Under the pieces are notes generated by a model. That model worked only from the letters and a program-made list of their open reading frames with translations, was not told the origin of the DNA and made no database searches. This document shows, in pieces, positions 1 to 7,647 of a DNA stretch of 64,000 nt. The DNA is from Clostridia bacterium (GTDB lineage Bacteria > Bacillota > Clostridia > Christensenellales > Borkfalkiaceae): positions 1 to 64,000 of the forward strand of contig JAFTPZ010000008.1 of assembly GCA_017463025.1 (NCBI GenBank), written 5' to 3'. Positions within the stretch are counted from its first letter, which is position 1, and each line of letters opens with the position of its first letter. Position numbers and translations under genes: made by a program.

Positions 1-146
1 GAAATGTTCGTTTCGAGGTTGGTAATGCGTACGTCGCAATCACCCATATATTCGGAAATAACCTTTAAGTCCCCGTCGTATTCCTTGGGGATATCCGCGA
101 CGAACAGCGCGTCGCCCGTAGCAGCCACTTTTAATCTTTTTTGCAT
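1..146 (-). CDS. CapA-like protein, N-terminal fragment
   Basis: Only the first 48 or so codons lie in the window; the gene runs off the left edge. Reading leftward from the ATG at 146, the protein begins MQKRLKVAATGDALFV and continues through a stretch ending DVRITNLETN. A GD near the N-terminus followed by an N-L-E-T motif resembles the start of the CapA (PGA_cap) family of metallophosphatase-fold proteins linked to polyglutamate capsule or surface polymer synthesis. AAGGAG sits a few bases upstream and a good sigma-A promoter precedes it. The family call rests on a short fragment; another metallophosphoesterase-like protein is possible. Confidence 0.45.
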   Translation of the reverse strand, partial: MQKRLKVAATGDALFVADIPKEYDGDLKVISEYMGDCDVRITNLETNI

Positions 147-179
147 AGATAATTGCTCCTTATTGTTTTTAATACTATA

Positions 180-208
180 ATTATAATGTGAAACGAAAAA
201 AAAGTCAA
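180..208 (-). promoter_or_regulatory. Sigma-A promoter for the CapA-like gene
   Basis: On the minus strand TTGACT (208-203) and TATAAT (185-180) are separated by 17 bases. It lies 34 bases upstream of the ATG at 146. Confidence 0.7.
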
Positions 209-251
209 TGAAAAAGACGGAAAAACCCGTCGATAAATAAACGGAGTTAAA

Positions 252-938
252 ATGTACGGAAATTCCTTTTTGGACAAATTAGACAGAAAATTCGGGCGAT
301 ATGCGCTCCGAAATTTAATGACGGTCATCGTCGTCGGCACGGCAATCGTGTTTTTCCTCGATATGATCGTTTATTCGCGCACGGGCGTGGATATCACGGC
401 GTGGCTGTATTTCGACAGGGCGGCGATCTTACGCGGCGAGGTTTGGCGCGTGATCACGTTCGTATTCATTCCCGATACGTGGAACGTATTCACGCTCGCC
501 ATTTCTTTGTATTTTTACTGGCTGATCGGCAATTCCCTTGAAAACGAGTGGGGTTCTTTCAAATTCGACCTTTTCTATCTTTGCGGCGTGCTCGGTGCGA
601 TCGTTTCGGGGTTTATCACGGGGTATGCGACCGTGTATTATCTGCATTTGTCGCTGTTTTTGGCGTTTGCGTTGCTTTATCCCGATCATAGGGTATACCT
701 TTTCTATTTCCTGCCGATCAAAGTGAAATGGCTTGCGATCCTCGATCTGATCGGGCTTGTGCTCATTTTCATTTTCAGTGTTTGGATAGAGCGTATCGCC
801 CTGCTCGTCGCGCTTTTCAATATCGCGCTGTTTTTCAGCTACGGAATGCTGATGAAATTCCGGCAATGGCGCAGACGGCGCAAATGGCAAAAAGAGGCGC
901 GTCGTCCCAACGATAAAGATTATCCATTCGATTTATAA
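252..938 (+). CDS. Rhomboid-fold integral membrane protein, probably not a protease
   Basis: 228 residues with about six hydrophobic segments and a basic cytoplasmic tail (QWRRRRKWQKEARR). The segment GEVWRVITFVFIP and the following NSLENEWGSFKF resemble the loop-1 region and the LE-WG motif of rhomboid-family proteins. The catalytic GxSG serine and its partner histidine are not visible: the place where GxSG should fall reads VLGAIVSGFITG. It is therefore more likely an inactive rhomboid-like protein than a protease. GGAG lies just before the ATG. It starts divergently from the CapA-like gene and is 15 bases upstream of the pseudouridine synthase, so the two are probably co-transcribed. Substrate or partner unknown. 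Confidence 0.6.
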   Translation: MYGNSFLDKLDRKFGRYALRNLMTVIVVGTAIVFFLDMIVYSRTGVDITAWLYFDRAAILRGEVWRVITFVFIPDTWNVFTLAISLYFYWLIGNSLENEWGSFKFDLFYLCGVLGAIVSGFITGYATVYYLHLSLFLAFALLYPDHRVYLFYFLPIKVKWLAILDLIGLVLIFIFSVWIERIALLVALFNIALFFSYGMLMKFRQWRRRRKWQKEARRPNDKDYPFDL

Positions 939-953
939 ACGGAGAGAACGCTG

Positions 954-1913
954 ATGCGGAAGTTATACGATAAAAAGGAAAAAGAACGGGGACAGGCGCG
1001 CGCGGAAACGCCCGTGTATACGGCGACTTACAAGGTCAACCGCAGCGATTTGTTATTGGAATTTCTGCTCCGTAAATGCAATACCTCGCGCAATAACGTG
1101 AAATCGTTGCTCGCGCGAAAGCAGGTGCTCGTCAACGGTAGTTTGGTTACGCAATTCGATTTTCCGCTCGCCAAGGACGACGAGGTGAAAATATCCAAAA
1201 CGCCCGTCCGCGGCGAAACGGCAAAAGCGCCTGTCAAACGGCAGAGCAAGCCTATGCCGCCCAAAAAAATAAGTATTATCTACGAGGACGAACATTTTCT
1301 GGCGATCGATAAGCCGGAGGGCTTGCTTTCGGTAGAGAGCGATAAGGAAACGGAATGTGCGTACGGCTACGCGCTTTCCTATCTTTCGCAAAAGGACAAA
1401 AACGCCCGTCCGTTTATCCTGCACCGTATCGATAAGGAAACCTCGGGCGTGCTCGTGTTCGCAAAGGATATCAAGGTACATTCGATGCTGAAAATGCGTT
1501 GGAACGAGCTCGTTTCTCTGCGCGAGTACTACGCGGTGGCGGAGGGTGTGTTCGAGGAGAAAACGGGTACGATCGTTTCCTATCTCAAAGAGAATAAAAA
1601 CAATCTCACCTACGTAACGAACGATCCTACGGGACAGAAAGCGATCACCCATTACGAGGTGGTCGCGGAAAACGGGAACTATTCCCTTTTGAAAGTACAG
1701 ATCGATACGGGCAGAAAAAATCAGATCCGCGTGCAGATGAAGTCGATCGGACACCCGATCGTGGGGGACGAGAAGTACGGGCATACCAAAAACCCGTTAA
1801 AGCGTTTGGGCTTGCACGCGTCCAAGCTGGAATTTATCTCGCCCGTGAGCAAGGAAACCGTTTCCCTGCGCGCGCCCGTACCTACGGCGTTTTGGGCGTT
1901 GTTCGGTAAATAA
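954..1913 (+). CDS. RluA-family RNA pseudouridine synthase
   Basis: 319 residues. Residues 25-80 form an S4-like RNA-binding domain (RSDLLLEFLL ... VLVNG). The catalytic domain follows a basic linker and carries HRIDKETSGVLVFAKD near residue 160; the Asp in HRxD is the family's nucleophile. RKNQIRVQM and GHPIVGDEKYG are the other RluA signatures. Family members isomerise uridine to pseudouridine in 23S rRNA or tRNA; which site is modified here cannot be told from sequence. It sits in a tight row with luxS downstream (18 bases). Confidence 0.9.
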   Translation: MRKLYDKKEKERGQARAETPVYTATYKVNRSDLLLEFLLRKCNTSRNNVKSLLARKQVLVNGSLVTQFDFPLAKDDEVKISKTPVRGETAKAPVKRQSKPMPPKKISIIYEDEHFLAIDKPEGLLSVESDKETECAYGYALSYLSQKDKNARPFILHRIDKETSGVLVFAKDIKVHSMLKMRWNELVSLREYYAVAEGVFEEKTGTIVSYLKENKNNLTYVTNDPTGQKAITHYEVVAENGNYSLLKVQIDTGRKNQIRVQMKSIGHPIVGDEKYGHTKNPLKRLGLHASKLEFISPVSKETVSLRAPVPTAFWALFGK

Positions 1914-1931
1914 ATAAGGAGAAACAGACGA

Positions 1932-2393
1932 ATGAAAAAGATCGCAAGCTTTACCGTCGATCACGACCTGCTTGAGAGAGGAATGTATATCTCGCGCGTG
2001 GACGGCGACGTGATTACCTACGATATCCGTATGAAAAAGCCCAACGGCGGCGATTATCTTTCCGTTTCGGCGGCGCATACCCTCGAACATTTGCTCGCTA
2101 CGTATATGCGTAACAGCGCGTTTTCAGGTGGCGTGATCTACGTCGGACCGATGGGCTGTCGCACGGGTTTTTACGTTCTGCTCCGCGACGATATAACGGC
2201 GGAACAGGCGATTTCGCTCGTACGCGAGGCGATGGCGTTTGCGCGTGATTTCGAGGGGGATATCCCTGGGAATACCGCAAAGGAATGCGGTAATTATCTC
2301 GATCACGATCTTGCAGGCGCAAAGAGCGAGGCGGCGGATATGTGCCGCGTATTGGAAAAATGGACAAAAATAAATTTGGAGTATAAAAAATGA
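1932..2393 (+). CDS. luxS: S-ribosylhomocysteine lyase LuxS
   Basis: 153 residues, the usual LuxS length. Metal-binding HTLEH is at about residues 53-57 and the third ligand Cys lies in KECGNYLDHD near residue 123. GPMGCRTGFY is also a family signature. The enzyme cleaves S-ribosylhomocysteine to homocysteine and DPD, the precursor of autoinducer-2, as part of SAM recycling; metK lies 50 kb away in the same window. The stop overlaps the ATG of the nitroreductase by four bases (ATGA), so the genes are translationally coupled. Whether AI-2 is used as a signal here is unknown. Confidence 0.97.
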   Translation: MKKIASFTVDHDLLERGMYISRVDGDVITYDIRMKKPNGGDYLSVSAAHTLEHLLATYMRNSAFSGGVIYVGPMGCRTGFYVLLRDDITAEQAISLVREAMAFARDFEGDIPGNTAKECGNYLDHDLAGAKSEAADMCRVLEKWTKINLEYKK

Positions 2394-2908
2394 ACGAAGT
2401 ATTGCAAGCGATGAAAAGTCGCAAAAGTGTCAAAAAGTACAAAGATACGCCCGTACCCAAAGAACTGATCGACCAGATCGTAGAGGCAGGGCTTTACGCG
2501 CCGTCGGGTTTGAATAAGCAATCGCCGATCGTGTTGGTCGTTACCGACAAAGCCGTTCGCGACGAGCTTTCCAAGCTGAACGCAGGCAAAGACCCGTTTT
2601 TCCGCAGCGATCCTTTCTACGGCGCGCCCTGCGTGCTTGTGGTGCTTGCGGATAAGAGCGTACCTACCTACGTGTACGACGGTTCGCTCGTGATGGAGAA
2701 TATGCTGCTCGCGGCGCACTCGTTGGGGCTTGGCGCGTGTTGGATACACCGCGCGAAAGAAACGTTTGAAATGCCGGAGGGTAAGGCGATTTTGAAAAAG
2801 CTCGGCGTGGAGGGCGATTACGAAGGGATCGGGAACTGTATTGTGGGGTATTCCGATATGCAGCCGACCGAAAAGCCGCGGAAAGAAAACAGAGTATATT
2901 ATATATAA
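2390..2908 (+). CDS. Nitroreductase-family flavoprotein
   Basis: 172 residues beginning MNEVLQAMKSRKSVKKYKD, the usual R-S-x-R/K FMN-binding start of the NfsA/NfsB superfamily, followed by AGLYAPSGLNKQSP. LLAAHSLGLGACWI matches the conserved helix and loop at the dimer and FMN site. These enzymes reduce nitroaromatics, quinones or flavins with NAD(P)H; the substrate is not predictable. It overlaps luxS by four bases and is followed by a small ferredoxin-like gene, suggesting a redox-linked operon. Confidence 0.9.
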   Translation: MNEVLQAMKSRKSVKKYKDTPVPKELIDQIVEAGLYAPSGLNKQSPIVLVVTDKAVRDELSKLNAGKDPFFRSDPFYGAPCVLVVLADKSVPTYVYDGSLVMENMLLAAHSLGLGACWIHRAKETFEMPEGKAILKKLGVEGDYEGIGNCIVGYSDMQPTEKPRKENRVYYI

Positions 2909-2925
2909 AAAAGGAGATAAATTAT

Positions 2926-3117
2926 ATGGAAAACAAAATCATTTGCAACTGTAAGCAGGTATCGGTGGCGGATATCGAAAAGGCGTTACATACGCACGAA
3001 CGTTTTAACGACGTGGAAAAGGCTTTTGAGGAAGTACAGACGATCACCCATTGCTCGACGGGTTGCGGCGGTTGCCATAGCAAAGTGCTCGACGTGATTT
3101 CCGAATTGATGGCGTAA
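2926..3117 (+). CDS. BFD-like [2Fe-2S]-binding protein
   Basis: 63 residues. Cysteines lie at IICNCKQVS near the N-terminus and THCSTGCGGC in the middle, matching the Cys pattern of the bacterioferritin-associated-ferredoxin (Fer2_BFD) fold, with helical segments between. In other proteins this domain carries a [2Fe-2S] cluster used in electron transfer or cluster assembly. A strong AAAGGAGATAA ribosome binding site precedes the ATG. It sits between a nitroreductase and an isomerase gene in one operon; its partner is unknown. Confidence 0.8.
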   Translation: MENKIICNCKQVSVADIEKALHTHERFNDVEKAFEEVQTITHCSTGCGGCHSKVLDVISELMA

Positions 3118-3118
3118 C

Positions 3119-3928
3119 GTGAAAACGGGCGTTTCGACAGCGTCGCTGTTTTTAAGAAAATATAACGAGGAGGCGTTGCCGCTCTTAAACGGGCTGGGCG
3201 TGAAAACCGCGGAGGTATTCCTCACGACGTATTCCGAATACGGCAGGGAATTTGCGGAAAAGCTTGCCGCGGTGAAAGGCGACGTGGATATCAATTCCGT
3301 GCATATCCTCAACACGCAGTTCGAACCGCAACTCTTCAACGCGCACCCTCGCGCCCGTGCGGACGCATTCGCGTGGCTGGATAAAGTCCTCAATAGCGCA
3401 AACGTACTCGGCGCGCCGTATTATACCTTTCACGGTACGGCGAGGGTGAAACGTGCCTCGCGCTCGGGAGATAAGGACGATTTTTCCGCGATGATCGACG
3501 GATTTCGTCGGATCAGCGATTTTTGTGAAAACCGCGGCGTGAAGCTGTGTCTTGAAAACGTGGAGTGGTCCACCTACAACCGCGTGGGCGTGTTTTCCCG
3601 TCTGGCAAGTGAGATCCCCGCGCTCGGCGGCGTGCTGGATATCAAGCAGGCGAGAATATCCGAATATCCTTACGAAAAATATTTGGAGGAAATGGGCGAA
3701 CGCTTAACTTACGTACACGTTTCCGACGTGGACGAACGGGGACGTATCTGCCTGCCGAGTAAGGGCGTTTTCGATTTCGAAACGCTGATCAAACGGCTTA
3801 AAGACGTCGGTTTTAACGGCGCGTTGATCATCGAAGTATATACGGGCGATTACGGCGCGGAAACGGAATTGAAAAATTCTTGCGATTATTTGAACGAATT
3901 GTTGGAAAAATTAGGCGTAAACCGTTGA
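3119..3928 (+). CDS. Sugar phosphate isomerase/epimerase-like TIM-barrel protein
   Basis: 269 residues with a GTG start that follows the previous stop by one base. The fold is the xylose-isomerase-like TIM barrel (AP_endonuc_2): CLENVEWS, GGVLDIKQA, YVHVSDVDERG and GALIIEVYTGDYG give the Glu, Asp, His and Glu metal ligands in the expected order. Members act on sugars, inositols or abasic DNA, and the substrate here cannot be assigned. It ends the luxS operon; a new promoter overlaps its last codons. Confidence 0.8.
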   Translation: MKTGVSTASLFLRKYNEEALPLLNGLGVKTAEVFLTTYSEYGREFAEKLAAVKGDVDINSVHILNTQFEPQLFNAHPRARADAFAWLDKVLNSANVLGAPYYTFHGTARVKRASRSGDKDDFSAMIDGFRRISDFCENRGVKLCLENVEWSTYNRVGVFSRLASEIPALGGVLDIKQARISEYPYEKYLEEMGERLTYVHVSDVDERGRICLPSKGVFDFETLIKRLKDVGFNGALIIEVYTGDYGAETELKNSCDYLNELLEKLGVNR

Positions 3929-3953
3929 CATAACGAAATTTATTTGCTATAAT
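3925..3953 (+). promoter_or_regulatory. Sigma-A promoter for superoxide reductase
   Basis: TTGACA (3925-3930) and TATAAT (3948-3953) with a 17-base spacer. The -35 box overlaps the TGA of the preceding gene. Confidence 0.8.
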
Positions 3954-3988
3954 TAAATAGGATTAAATCCCAATAAGGAGATAATAAA

Positions 3989-4339
3989 ATGAAAGTATAT
4001 CAATGTGAACAATGTAAAAAGACGATCATTTCGAACGTGGAATTGAAGCTTGACGGCTGGAAAGAGCTGATTGCAGGCAGCACGGACGCGGCGCAGGAAA
4101 AGCACGTGCCGGTGGTAACGAAGAAATGTAAGCAGGTGAAAGTGGACGTAGGGAGCGTGGGGCACCCGATGACGGTAGAACATCTGATCGAATGGGTGGC
4201 GATCGAAACGGCTCAAGGGTATCAAGTGAAGTACCTTTCGGCGGACAGCGCGCCCGTTTGCACGTTCTCGCTTGCGGACGGCGATTCGCTCGTGGCGGTG
4301 TATGCATACTGCAATTTACACGGACTTTGGAAAGCGTAA
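3989..4339 (+). CDS. Superoxide reductase (desulfoferrodoxin family)
   Basis: 116 residues. The C-terminal SOR domain has all expected non-haem iron ligands: EKHVPVV, HPMTVEHLIEW (two His) and CNLHGLW (Cys and His). The N-terminal desulforedoxin-like part keeps only one CxxC (YQCEQCKK) and lacks the second Cys pair, so the rubredoxin-type centre I is probably lost. The enzyme reduces superoxide to peroxide in the cytoplasm of anaerobes, taking electrons from rubredoxin. The next gene carries a rubredoxin domain, a fitting donor. Confidence 0.9.
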   Translation: MKVYQCEQCKKTIISNVELKLDGWKELIAGSTDAAQEKHVPVVTKKCKQVKVDVGSVGHPMTVEHLIEWVAIETAQGYQVKYLSADSAPVCTFSLADGDSLVAVYAYCNLHGLWKA

Positions 4340-4462
4340 AACAAAGAATATACTTCGCAATACGGCGTTGCACTTGCGTTTTCCCTCGCTCGTTTACGAA
4401 TTTGTAAACTCCCGTCGGGAAAGCCGCGTGCGCCTTGTCTTGCTCGTATCTTGCTTTGTTTT
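4338..4462. repeat. Long imperfect intergenic palindrome, copy 1
   Basis: The gap between superoxide reductase and Hrb is filled by one long imperfect hairpin. The outer arms AAAACAAAG (4338-4346) and CTTTGTTTT (4454-4462) are perfect. Inner arms continue through ATAC, GCAA, GGCG and GCAC blocks to a centre with GTTTAC/GTAAAC and TTTTCCC/GGGAAA. A related core (CGCAATACG-N-CG...GCA...CGTTTT) recurs near 30 kb and partly near 20.1 kb. It could be a mobile palindromic repeat or a processed mRNA structure. Confidence 0.6.
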
Positions 4463-4492
4463 ATTCGTTTTGAATTTAGTATGAGGTAAAAT

Positions 4493-5119
4493 ATGATAGA
4501 AAAAGAGGCTATGTATAAGCTCACTTACGGGCTTTTCGTGCTGACAAGCACGGACGGAGAAAAACAAAACGGCTGTATCGTGAACACCGTTTCTATGCTT
4601 ACGGACAATCCCAAACGCATTACCGTATTCGTCAATAAAGCGAATTATACGGAAGAGTTGATCCGTAAAACGGGCGTTTTCAACGCGTCGGTACTGACGG
4701 AGAGCGTACCGTTTGAGGTATTCAAAAAGTTTGGGTTCTGCTCGGGGCGCGACACGGATAAATTTGCAGGGGAAAGCTATCCGAAAACGGAGAACGGCTT
4801 ATATTATATTCCCGAACATACGAACGCCGTGCTGTCGGGAAAGGTGATCGACGCGCACGACTACGGCACGCATACGCTGTTTGTTGCCGAGGTAACGGAG
4901 GCGAAAACGCTGTCGAGCGAAACGTCGGTAACCTACGAATATTATCAAAGCAATATCAAACCCAAGCCGCAAGCGCAAACAGCGGAAGAAACGCAAAAGT
5001 CGGGCGGAAAATGGGTTTGCAAGATTTGCGGCTACGTGCACGAGGGCGAGGAGCTCCCCGAGGATTTTATCTGTCCTTGGTGCAAGCATCCTGCCTCCGA
5101 TTTCGAGAAGATCGGCTGA
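4493..5119 (+). CDS. High-molecular-weight rubredoxin: flavin reductase domain fused to rubredoxin
   Basis: 208 residues. Residues 1-150 are a flavin-reductase-like FMN-binding domain ([23 protein letters not shown]). Residues 165-208 are a rubredoxin with CKICGY and [12 protein letters not shown], the two CxxC iron ligands. Such Hrb proteins pass electrons from NADH oxidoreductases to oxygen or superoxide-reducing proteins in clostridia. Its place directly after superoxide reductase fits a donor role. GAGGT lies a few bases before the chosen ATG; a second in-frame ATG at 4511 is possible. Confidence 0.9.
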   Translation: MIEKEAMYKLTYGLFVLTSTDGEKQNGCIVNTVSMLTDNPKRITVFVNKANYTEELIRKTGVFNASVLTESVPFEVFKKFGFCSGRDTDKFAGESYPKTENGLYYIPEHTNAVLSGKVIDAHDYGTHTLFVAEVTEAKTLSSETSVTYEYYQSNIKPKPQAQTAEETQKSGGKWVCKICGYVHEGEELPEDFICPWCKHPASDFEKIG

Positions 5120-5208
5120 TATCCGTCAAATACCGACAAATAATTTTCGTCGGGTAGGAAGAAAAAGGAAATTTTCCTTAAAAACCACAAAAAACCGCGA
5201 AAAAAGAC

Positions 5209-5237
5209 TTGACAGACCGCCTTTTAATTGCTATAAT
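5209..5237 (+). promoter_or_regulatory. Sigma-A promoter for rpsU
   Basis: TTGACA (5209-5214), 17-base spacer, TATAAT (5232-5237). The leader to the rpsU ATG is about 40 bases. Confidence 0.85.
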
Positions 5238-5285
5238 TTTGGAGTAAATAAAAAATGCGTTCGCGCAAAGGCGGTGAATAAGGAA

Positions 5286-5462
5286 ATGTCTACGGTAAAA
5301 GTCGGAGAAAACGAAAACGTTGAAAGCGCATTGCGCCGTTTCAAGAGAAAGTGCTCGCGCGACGGTATTATCGGCGATCTTCGTAAGAAGGAATTTTATG
5401 AAAAACCTTCCGTAAGAAGAAAGAAAAAATCGGAAGCCGCTCGTAAGAGAAGCAGAAACTAA
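5286..5462 (+). CDS. rpsU: 30S ribosomal protein S21
   Basis: 58 residues, very basic, with the S21 signature [20 protein letters not shown] at the N-terminus and a Lys/Arg-rich tail. S21 binds 16S rRNA near the anti-Shine-Dalgarno region. The ATG at 5286 is preferred to an in-frame GTG at 5274 because AAAGGCGGTG (5267-5276) is then a well-placed ribosome binding site and the protein begins MSTVKV like its relatives. Its own promoter and terminator flank it. Confidence 0.97.
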   Translation: MSTVKVGENENVESALRRFKRKCSRDGIIGDLRKKEFYEKPSVRRKKKSEAARKRSRN

Positions 5463-5470
5463 CGAAAGAA

Positions 5471-5497
5471 AACTCACGGGATCGTGAGTTTTTTTCT
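5471..5497 (+). terminator. Rho-independent terminator after rpsU
   Basis: Stem ACTCACG / CGTGAGT with a short loop, followed by a T run from 5489. Confidence 0.9.
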
Positions 5498-5525
5498 TGC
5501 AAAAAATGACGAAATGAGGTGAAGT

Positions 5526-5945
5526 ATGTCAAACGAAAAACGGACAAGCAGTGAACGTACCTTACGGGAAGAAGCGCGCCGTGCGAAATCGCGGATCAAG
5601 AGCGGTTTTTGGGCGGAGTGTAAAGAAGATTTGGGCGAACAGCTTGAAAAAGCGCGTCGCCAAGGCGTGAACGAGAGCAAGGCAGGACGGTATTTCGCGG
5701 CGCAGGTATCCGCGAAAATTTCGGGCACGAAAGAGGACGAATTTTACCTCAAAGTCAAAGAAATACTGCTTACCGAGGGTGAAGTGAGCGACGCGATCGG
5801 CAGGCTTACGGATAAAGAGTATTATCAAACGCTGACGTATGAAGAAAAACAGCGCTATAATCTGACGTTAAGCGAAAAATACCTGCGCGCGCTCGAACGC
5901 TTTCGCCGCGAGTGCGAATTTGAATCGCTCGATAAAAACGCTTGA
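5526..5945 (+). CDS. Conserved-looking hypothetical protein, helical and charged
   Basis: 139 residues with a clean ribosome binding site (GAGGTGAAGT) before the ATG. The protein is rich in Lys, Arg and Glu, is predicted mostly helical, and has no membrane segment or cysteine motif. The N-terminal third (SERTLREEARRAKSRIKSGF) could be a coiled or RNA-binding helix. I do not recognise a family. It lies between the rpsU terminator and a bidirectional terminator, so it may be its own unit or use read-through from rpsU. Confidence 0.65.
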   Translation: MSNEKRTSSERTLREEARRAKSRIKSGFWAECKEDLGEQLEKARRQGVNESKAGRYFAAQVSAKISGTKEDEFYLKVKEILLTEGEVSDAIGRLTDKEYYQTLTYEEKQRYNLTLSEKYLRALERFRRECEFESLDKNA

Positions 5946-5960
5946 AAGTTTAATAGCTTT

Positions 5961-5993
5961 ATGAAAAAGACGGCTTAATCGCCGTCTTTTTCA
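5961..5993. terminator. Bidirectional terminator between convergent genes
   Basis: AAAAAGACGGC / GCCGTCTTTTT stem with a small loop. The A and T tracts on both sides let it serve both directions. It overlaps the last codons of the XRE gene. Confidence 0.85.
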
Positions 5994-6190
5994 TATTCTA
6001 CAAGTTCGTCAAGGGTAATATCGAAAAATTCCGCAAGTCGGCACAGCGTGTAGACGTCCGGTGTGCTGTAACCGTTTTCATAGTTGGAAATAAGGCTTTT
6101 TTTGCCGTGCAAAAGCTCCGCAAGCTGTCCTTGCGTTAGCCCGAGTTGTTTTCTGTAAAATTTTATATTTTCTGCGATTTTAACCTTCAT
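5975..6190 (-). CDS. Small XRE-family HTH regulator
   Basis: About 71 residues, nearly all one HTH_3 domain: NIKFYRKQLGLTQGQLAELL, then KKSLISNYENGYSTPDVYTLCRLAEFF. The ATG at 6190 is chosen over an upstream in-frame TTG at 6202; neither has a clear ribosome binding site. It is divergent from a membrane-protein cluster. The intervening region has two dyads AGTACAA-N5-TTGTA, and a related one lies before the second PH-like gene, so it probably represses these genes and itself. No ligand or cleavage domain is present. Confidence 0.85.
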   Translation of the reverse strand: MKVKIAENIKFYRKQLGLTQGQLAELLHGKKSLISNYENGYSTPDVYTLCRLAEFFDITLDELVEYEKDGD

Positions 6191-6195
6191 TTTAC

Positions 6196-6224
6196 TTGAC
6201 AAGAGTACAAGATATTTGTATAAT
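6196..6224 (+). promoter_or_regulatory. Sigma-A promoter for the membrane-protein cluster
   Basis: TTGACA (6196-6201), 17-base spacer, TATAAT (6219-6224). The first operator-like dyad lies within the spacer and -10 box. Confidence 0.8.
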
Positions 6225-6252
6225 ATTGTTAAAAGTACAAGTTAATTGTACT
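6204..6252. promoter_or_regulatory. Two operator-like dyads in the divergent XRE promoter region
   Basis: AGTACAA-GATAT-TTGTATA (6204-6222) and the perfect dyad AGTACAA-GTTAA-TTGTACT (6234-6252), about 30 bases apart centre to centre, roughly three helical turns. The first overlaps the plus-strand core promoter and the second follows the likely start of transcription. The natural candidate binder is the adjacent XRE protein. Confidence 0.65.
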
Positions 6253-6285
6253 ATAAATTTGTGAAAAAGTGATGGAATACATTCG

Positions 6286-6888
6286 TTGAAAAAATATTTG
6301 ATAGCGTTTATGGCGGTTATGTTGGTCTGTGCGATCATTACCTCTACGCAGTTAAAAAATTTAGGAAATATCTTAAAAAGCTTTAAGAGTGAGATAGCCA
6401 AAGGCGGCGTGGCGGAGGATATCGTGGAAACGGAAGATACGGAGTTGATTATAAACAGATTACAAAGTTTCTCTTCGGCGTATAACGAGGGGGATTTATC
6501 GGGAGTTTTGGACTGTATGGACGCTTTGGGCGACCAAACGGCAGACGGTATAGAGTTGGTGGGGACGGTCGGCGAGATATTCGACGTTTATATTCCCGAT
6601 TTTTTTGAGTTGTTCGGGTTGAGTATGGACTTGCTTTCGGACGAGGACGTTCTGACCTTTTACATTTGGTCGATCGAGGTGAGGGAGGATCGAGCTTTGT
6701 CCGTCGTAACGATGACGTATAGTTGCTATAACGGGTTGATAGAACAAGGGGTCGATTTTTATTATTTATGCACCAAGGAGAACGGGGAATGGTATATAAG
6801 CGGTATGTTGGAAAAGGCAGACGGAGAAATTTATAAAGAGGAGCTGGAAGGCTTTTTGAATGGGGAAAATTTATGGACGGGTATATAA
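6286..6888 (+). CDS. Membrane-anchored acidic protein of unknown function
   Basis: 200 residues starting at a TTG; the in-frame options upstream run into stops, and ATG 6272 gives only five codons. Residues 1-21 are one hydrophobic segment after two lysines, either a signal anchor or an uncleaved signal; no convincing lipobox. The rest is soluble and strongly acidic, with EDTELIINRLQSFSSAYNEGD suggesting an SnoaL/NTF2-like helical start (the family is a guess). It is the first gene after the operator-bearing promoter and 42 bases ahead of the PH-like gene. Confidence 0.6.
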   Translation: MKKYLIAFMAVMLVCAIITSTQLKNLGNILKSFKSEIAKGGVAEDIVETEDTELIINRLQSFSSAYNEGDLSGVLDCMDALGDQTADGIELVGTVGEIFDVYIPDFFELFGLSMDLLSDEDVLTFYIWSIEVREDRALSVVTMTYSCYNGLIEQGVDFYYLCTKENGEWYISGMLEKADGEIYKEELEGFLNGENLWTGI

Positions 6889-6930
6889 CGGAGCGATCCG
6901 TTGTAAATAAAAAACGTAAGGAGTAGTTTT

Positions 6931-7461
6931 ATGGTATTGGCAAAAGATGAACAGGTGTTGAAAGAATGGGAGTACGCAAGTTCGAAAGTAAAGACGGTGG
7001 AAACGATATATTCGTTGACCGTTACGAATAAACGCATTATTTCTCAATCCAAAAGCAATCGGAAAAACACGCACGAAGAAATTCCCGTAAGCGAGGTGAA
7101 AGGTATTTCTTCTTCGCACGAAACGGCGTCCAAGTTCTGGGCGATCGTCTTAATGGTTTTAGGCGGCTTATGCGTTTTGGTTCCGCTGATCGTGTTGCTT
7201 GTGCAAGAGGACGCGGACTTTAACGCTTCGATCATTCTTTCGTGGCTTGTAGGCGCATATTTGATTTATTTGGGATATGTCCGTTGGGATCAAGGCGTAT
7301 TCGTTTTGACGATCACGACCAAGGGAAAAGAGGGTTCGCCTATGGTGATGGGCGCCATGAAAATTTTCAAAAGTTTTTTCAAAGGCAAGGTAAAGATCAA
7401 GGTGAATAACGCAGAGGCGGAGGATATCGTGGAAACGCTCGGAGCGTTGATCGTCGGTTAA
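6931..7461 (+). CDS. PH-like domain membrane protein, paralogue A
   Basis: 176 residues. The N-terminal YSLTVTNKRII and C-terminal KVKIKVNNAEAEDIVETLGAL are what bacterial PH (bPH) domains show in their first strands and final helix. A hairpin of two membrane segments (about residues 70-110) interrupts the domain. It is roughly half identical in its N-terminal part to the protein at 7648-8175, both beginning MVLAK. AAGGAG precedes the ATG. No enzymatic residues are visible; a sensing or scaffolding role at the membrane is a guess. Confidence 0.65.
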   Translation: MVLAKDEQVLKEWEYASSKVKTVETIYSLTVTNKRIISQSKSNRKNTHEEIPVSEVKGISSSHETASKFWAIVLMVLGGLCVLVPLIVLLVQEDADFNASIILSWLVGAYLIYLGYVRWDQGVFVLTITTKGKEGSPMVMGAMKIFKSFFKGKVKIKVNNAEAEDIVETLGALIVG

Positions 7462-7485
7462 TTAAAATAACTCGTACATAAAAAG

Positions 7486-7516
7486 AAAAAGTGCGTAAGT
7501 TCTTACGTGCTTTTTC
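7486..7516 (+). terminator. Terminator after PH-like paralogue A
   Basis: AAAAAGTGCGTAAG / CTTACGTGCTTTTT stem ending in a T run. It separates the two PH-like genes into different transcripts. Confidence 0.8.
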
Positions 7517-7562
7517 GGCGTATAAAAAATCAAAATTTTTCCTTTTTTTGACTATTTATTCC

Positions 7563-7619
7563 TTGACAAATACGTTGAATGATTGTATAATTATATGCAA
7601 AGTGCAACTTAATTACACT
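7563..7619 (+). promoter_or_regulatory. Promoter plus operator-like dyad for PH-like paralogue B
   Basis: TTGACA (7563-7568), 17-base spacer, TATAAT (7586-7591). Ten bases on is AGTGCAA-CTTAA-TTACACT (7601-7619), the same layout and spacing as the dyads at 6204-6252, with changes in the half-sites. Confidence 0.7.
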
Positions 7620-7647
7620 TAACAATTAAAAAGGAGTAGTGGTAGGT

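Noticed and set aside
252..938. Active rhomboid protease
   Set aside because: No GxSG motif at the expected membrane segment.
5255..5281. Eight-codon leader peptide (MRSRKGGE) before rpsU
   Set aside because: It lacks its own ribosome binding site and overlaps that of rpsU; likely chance.
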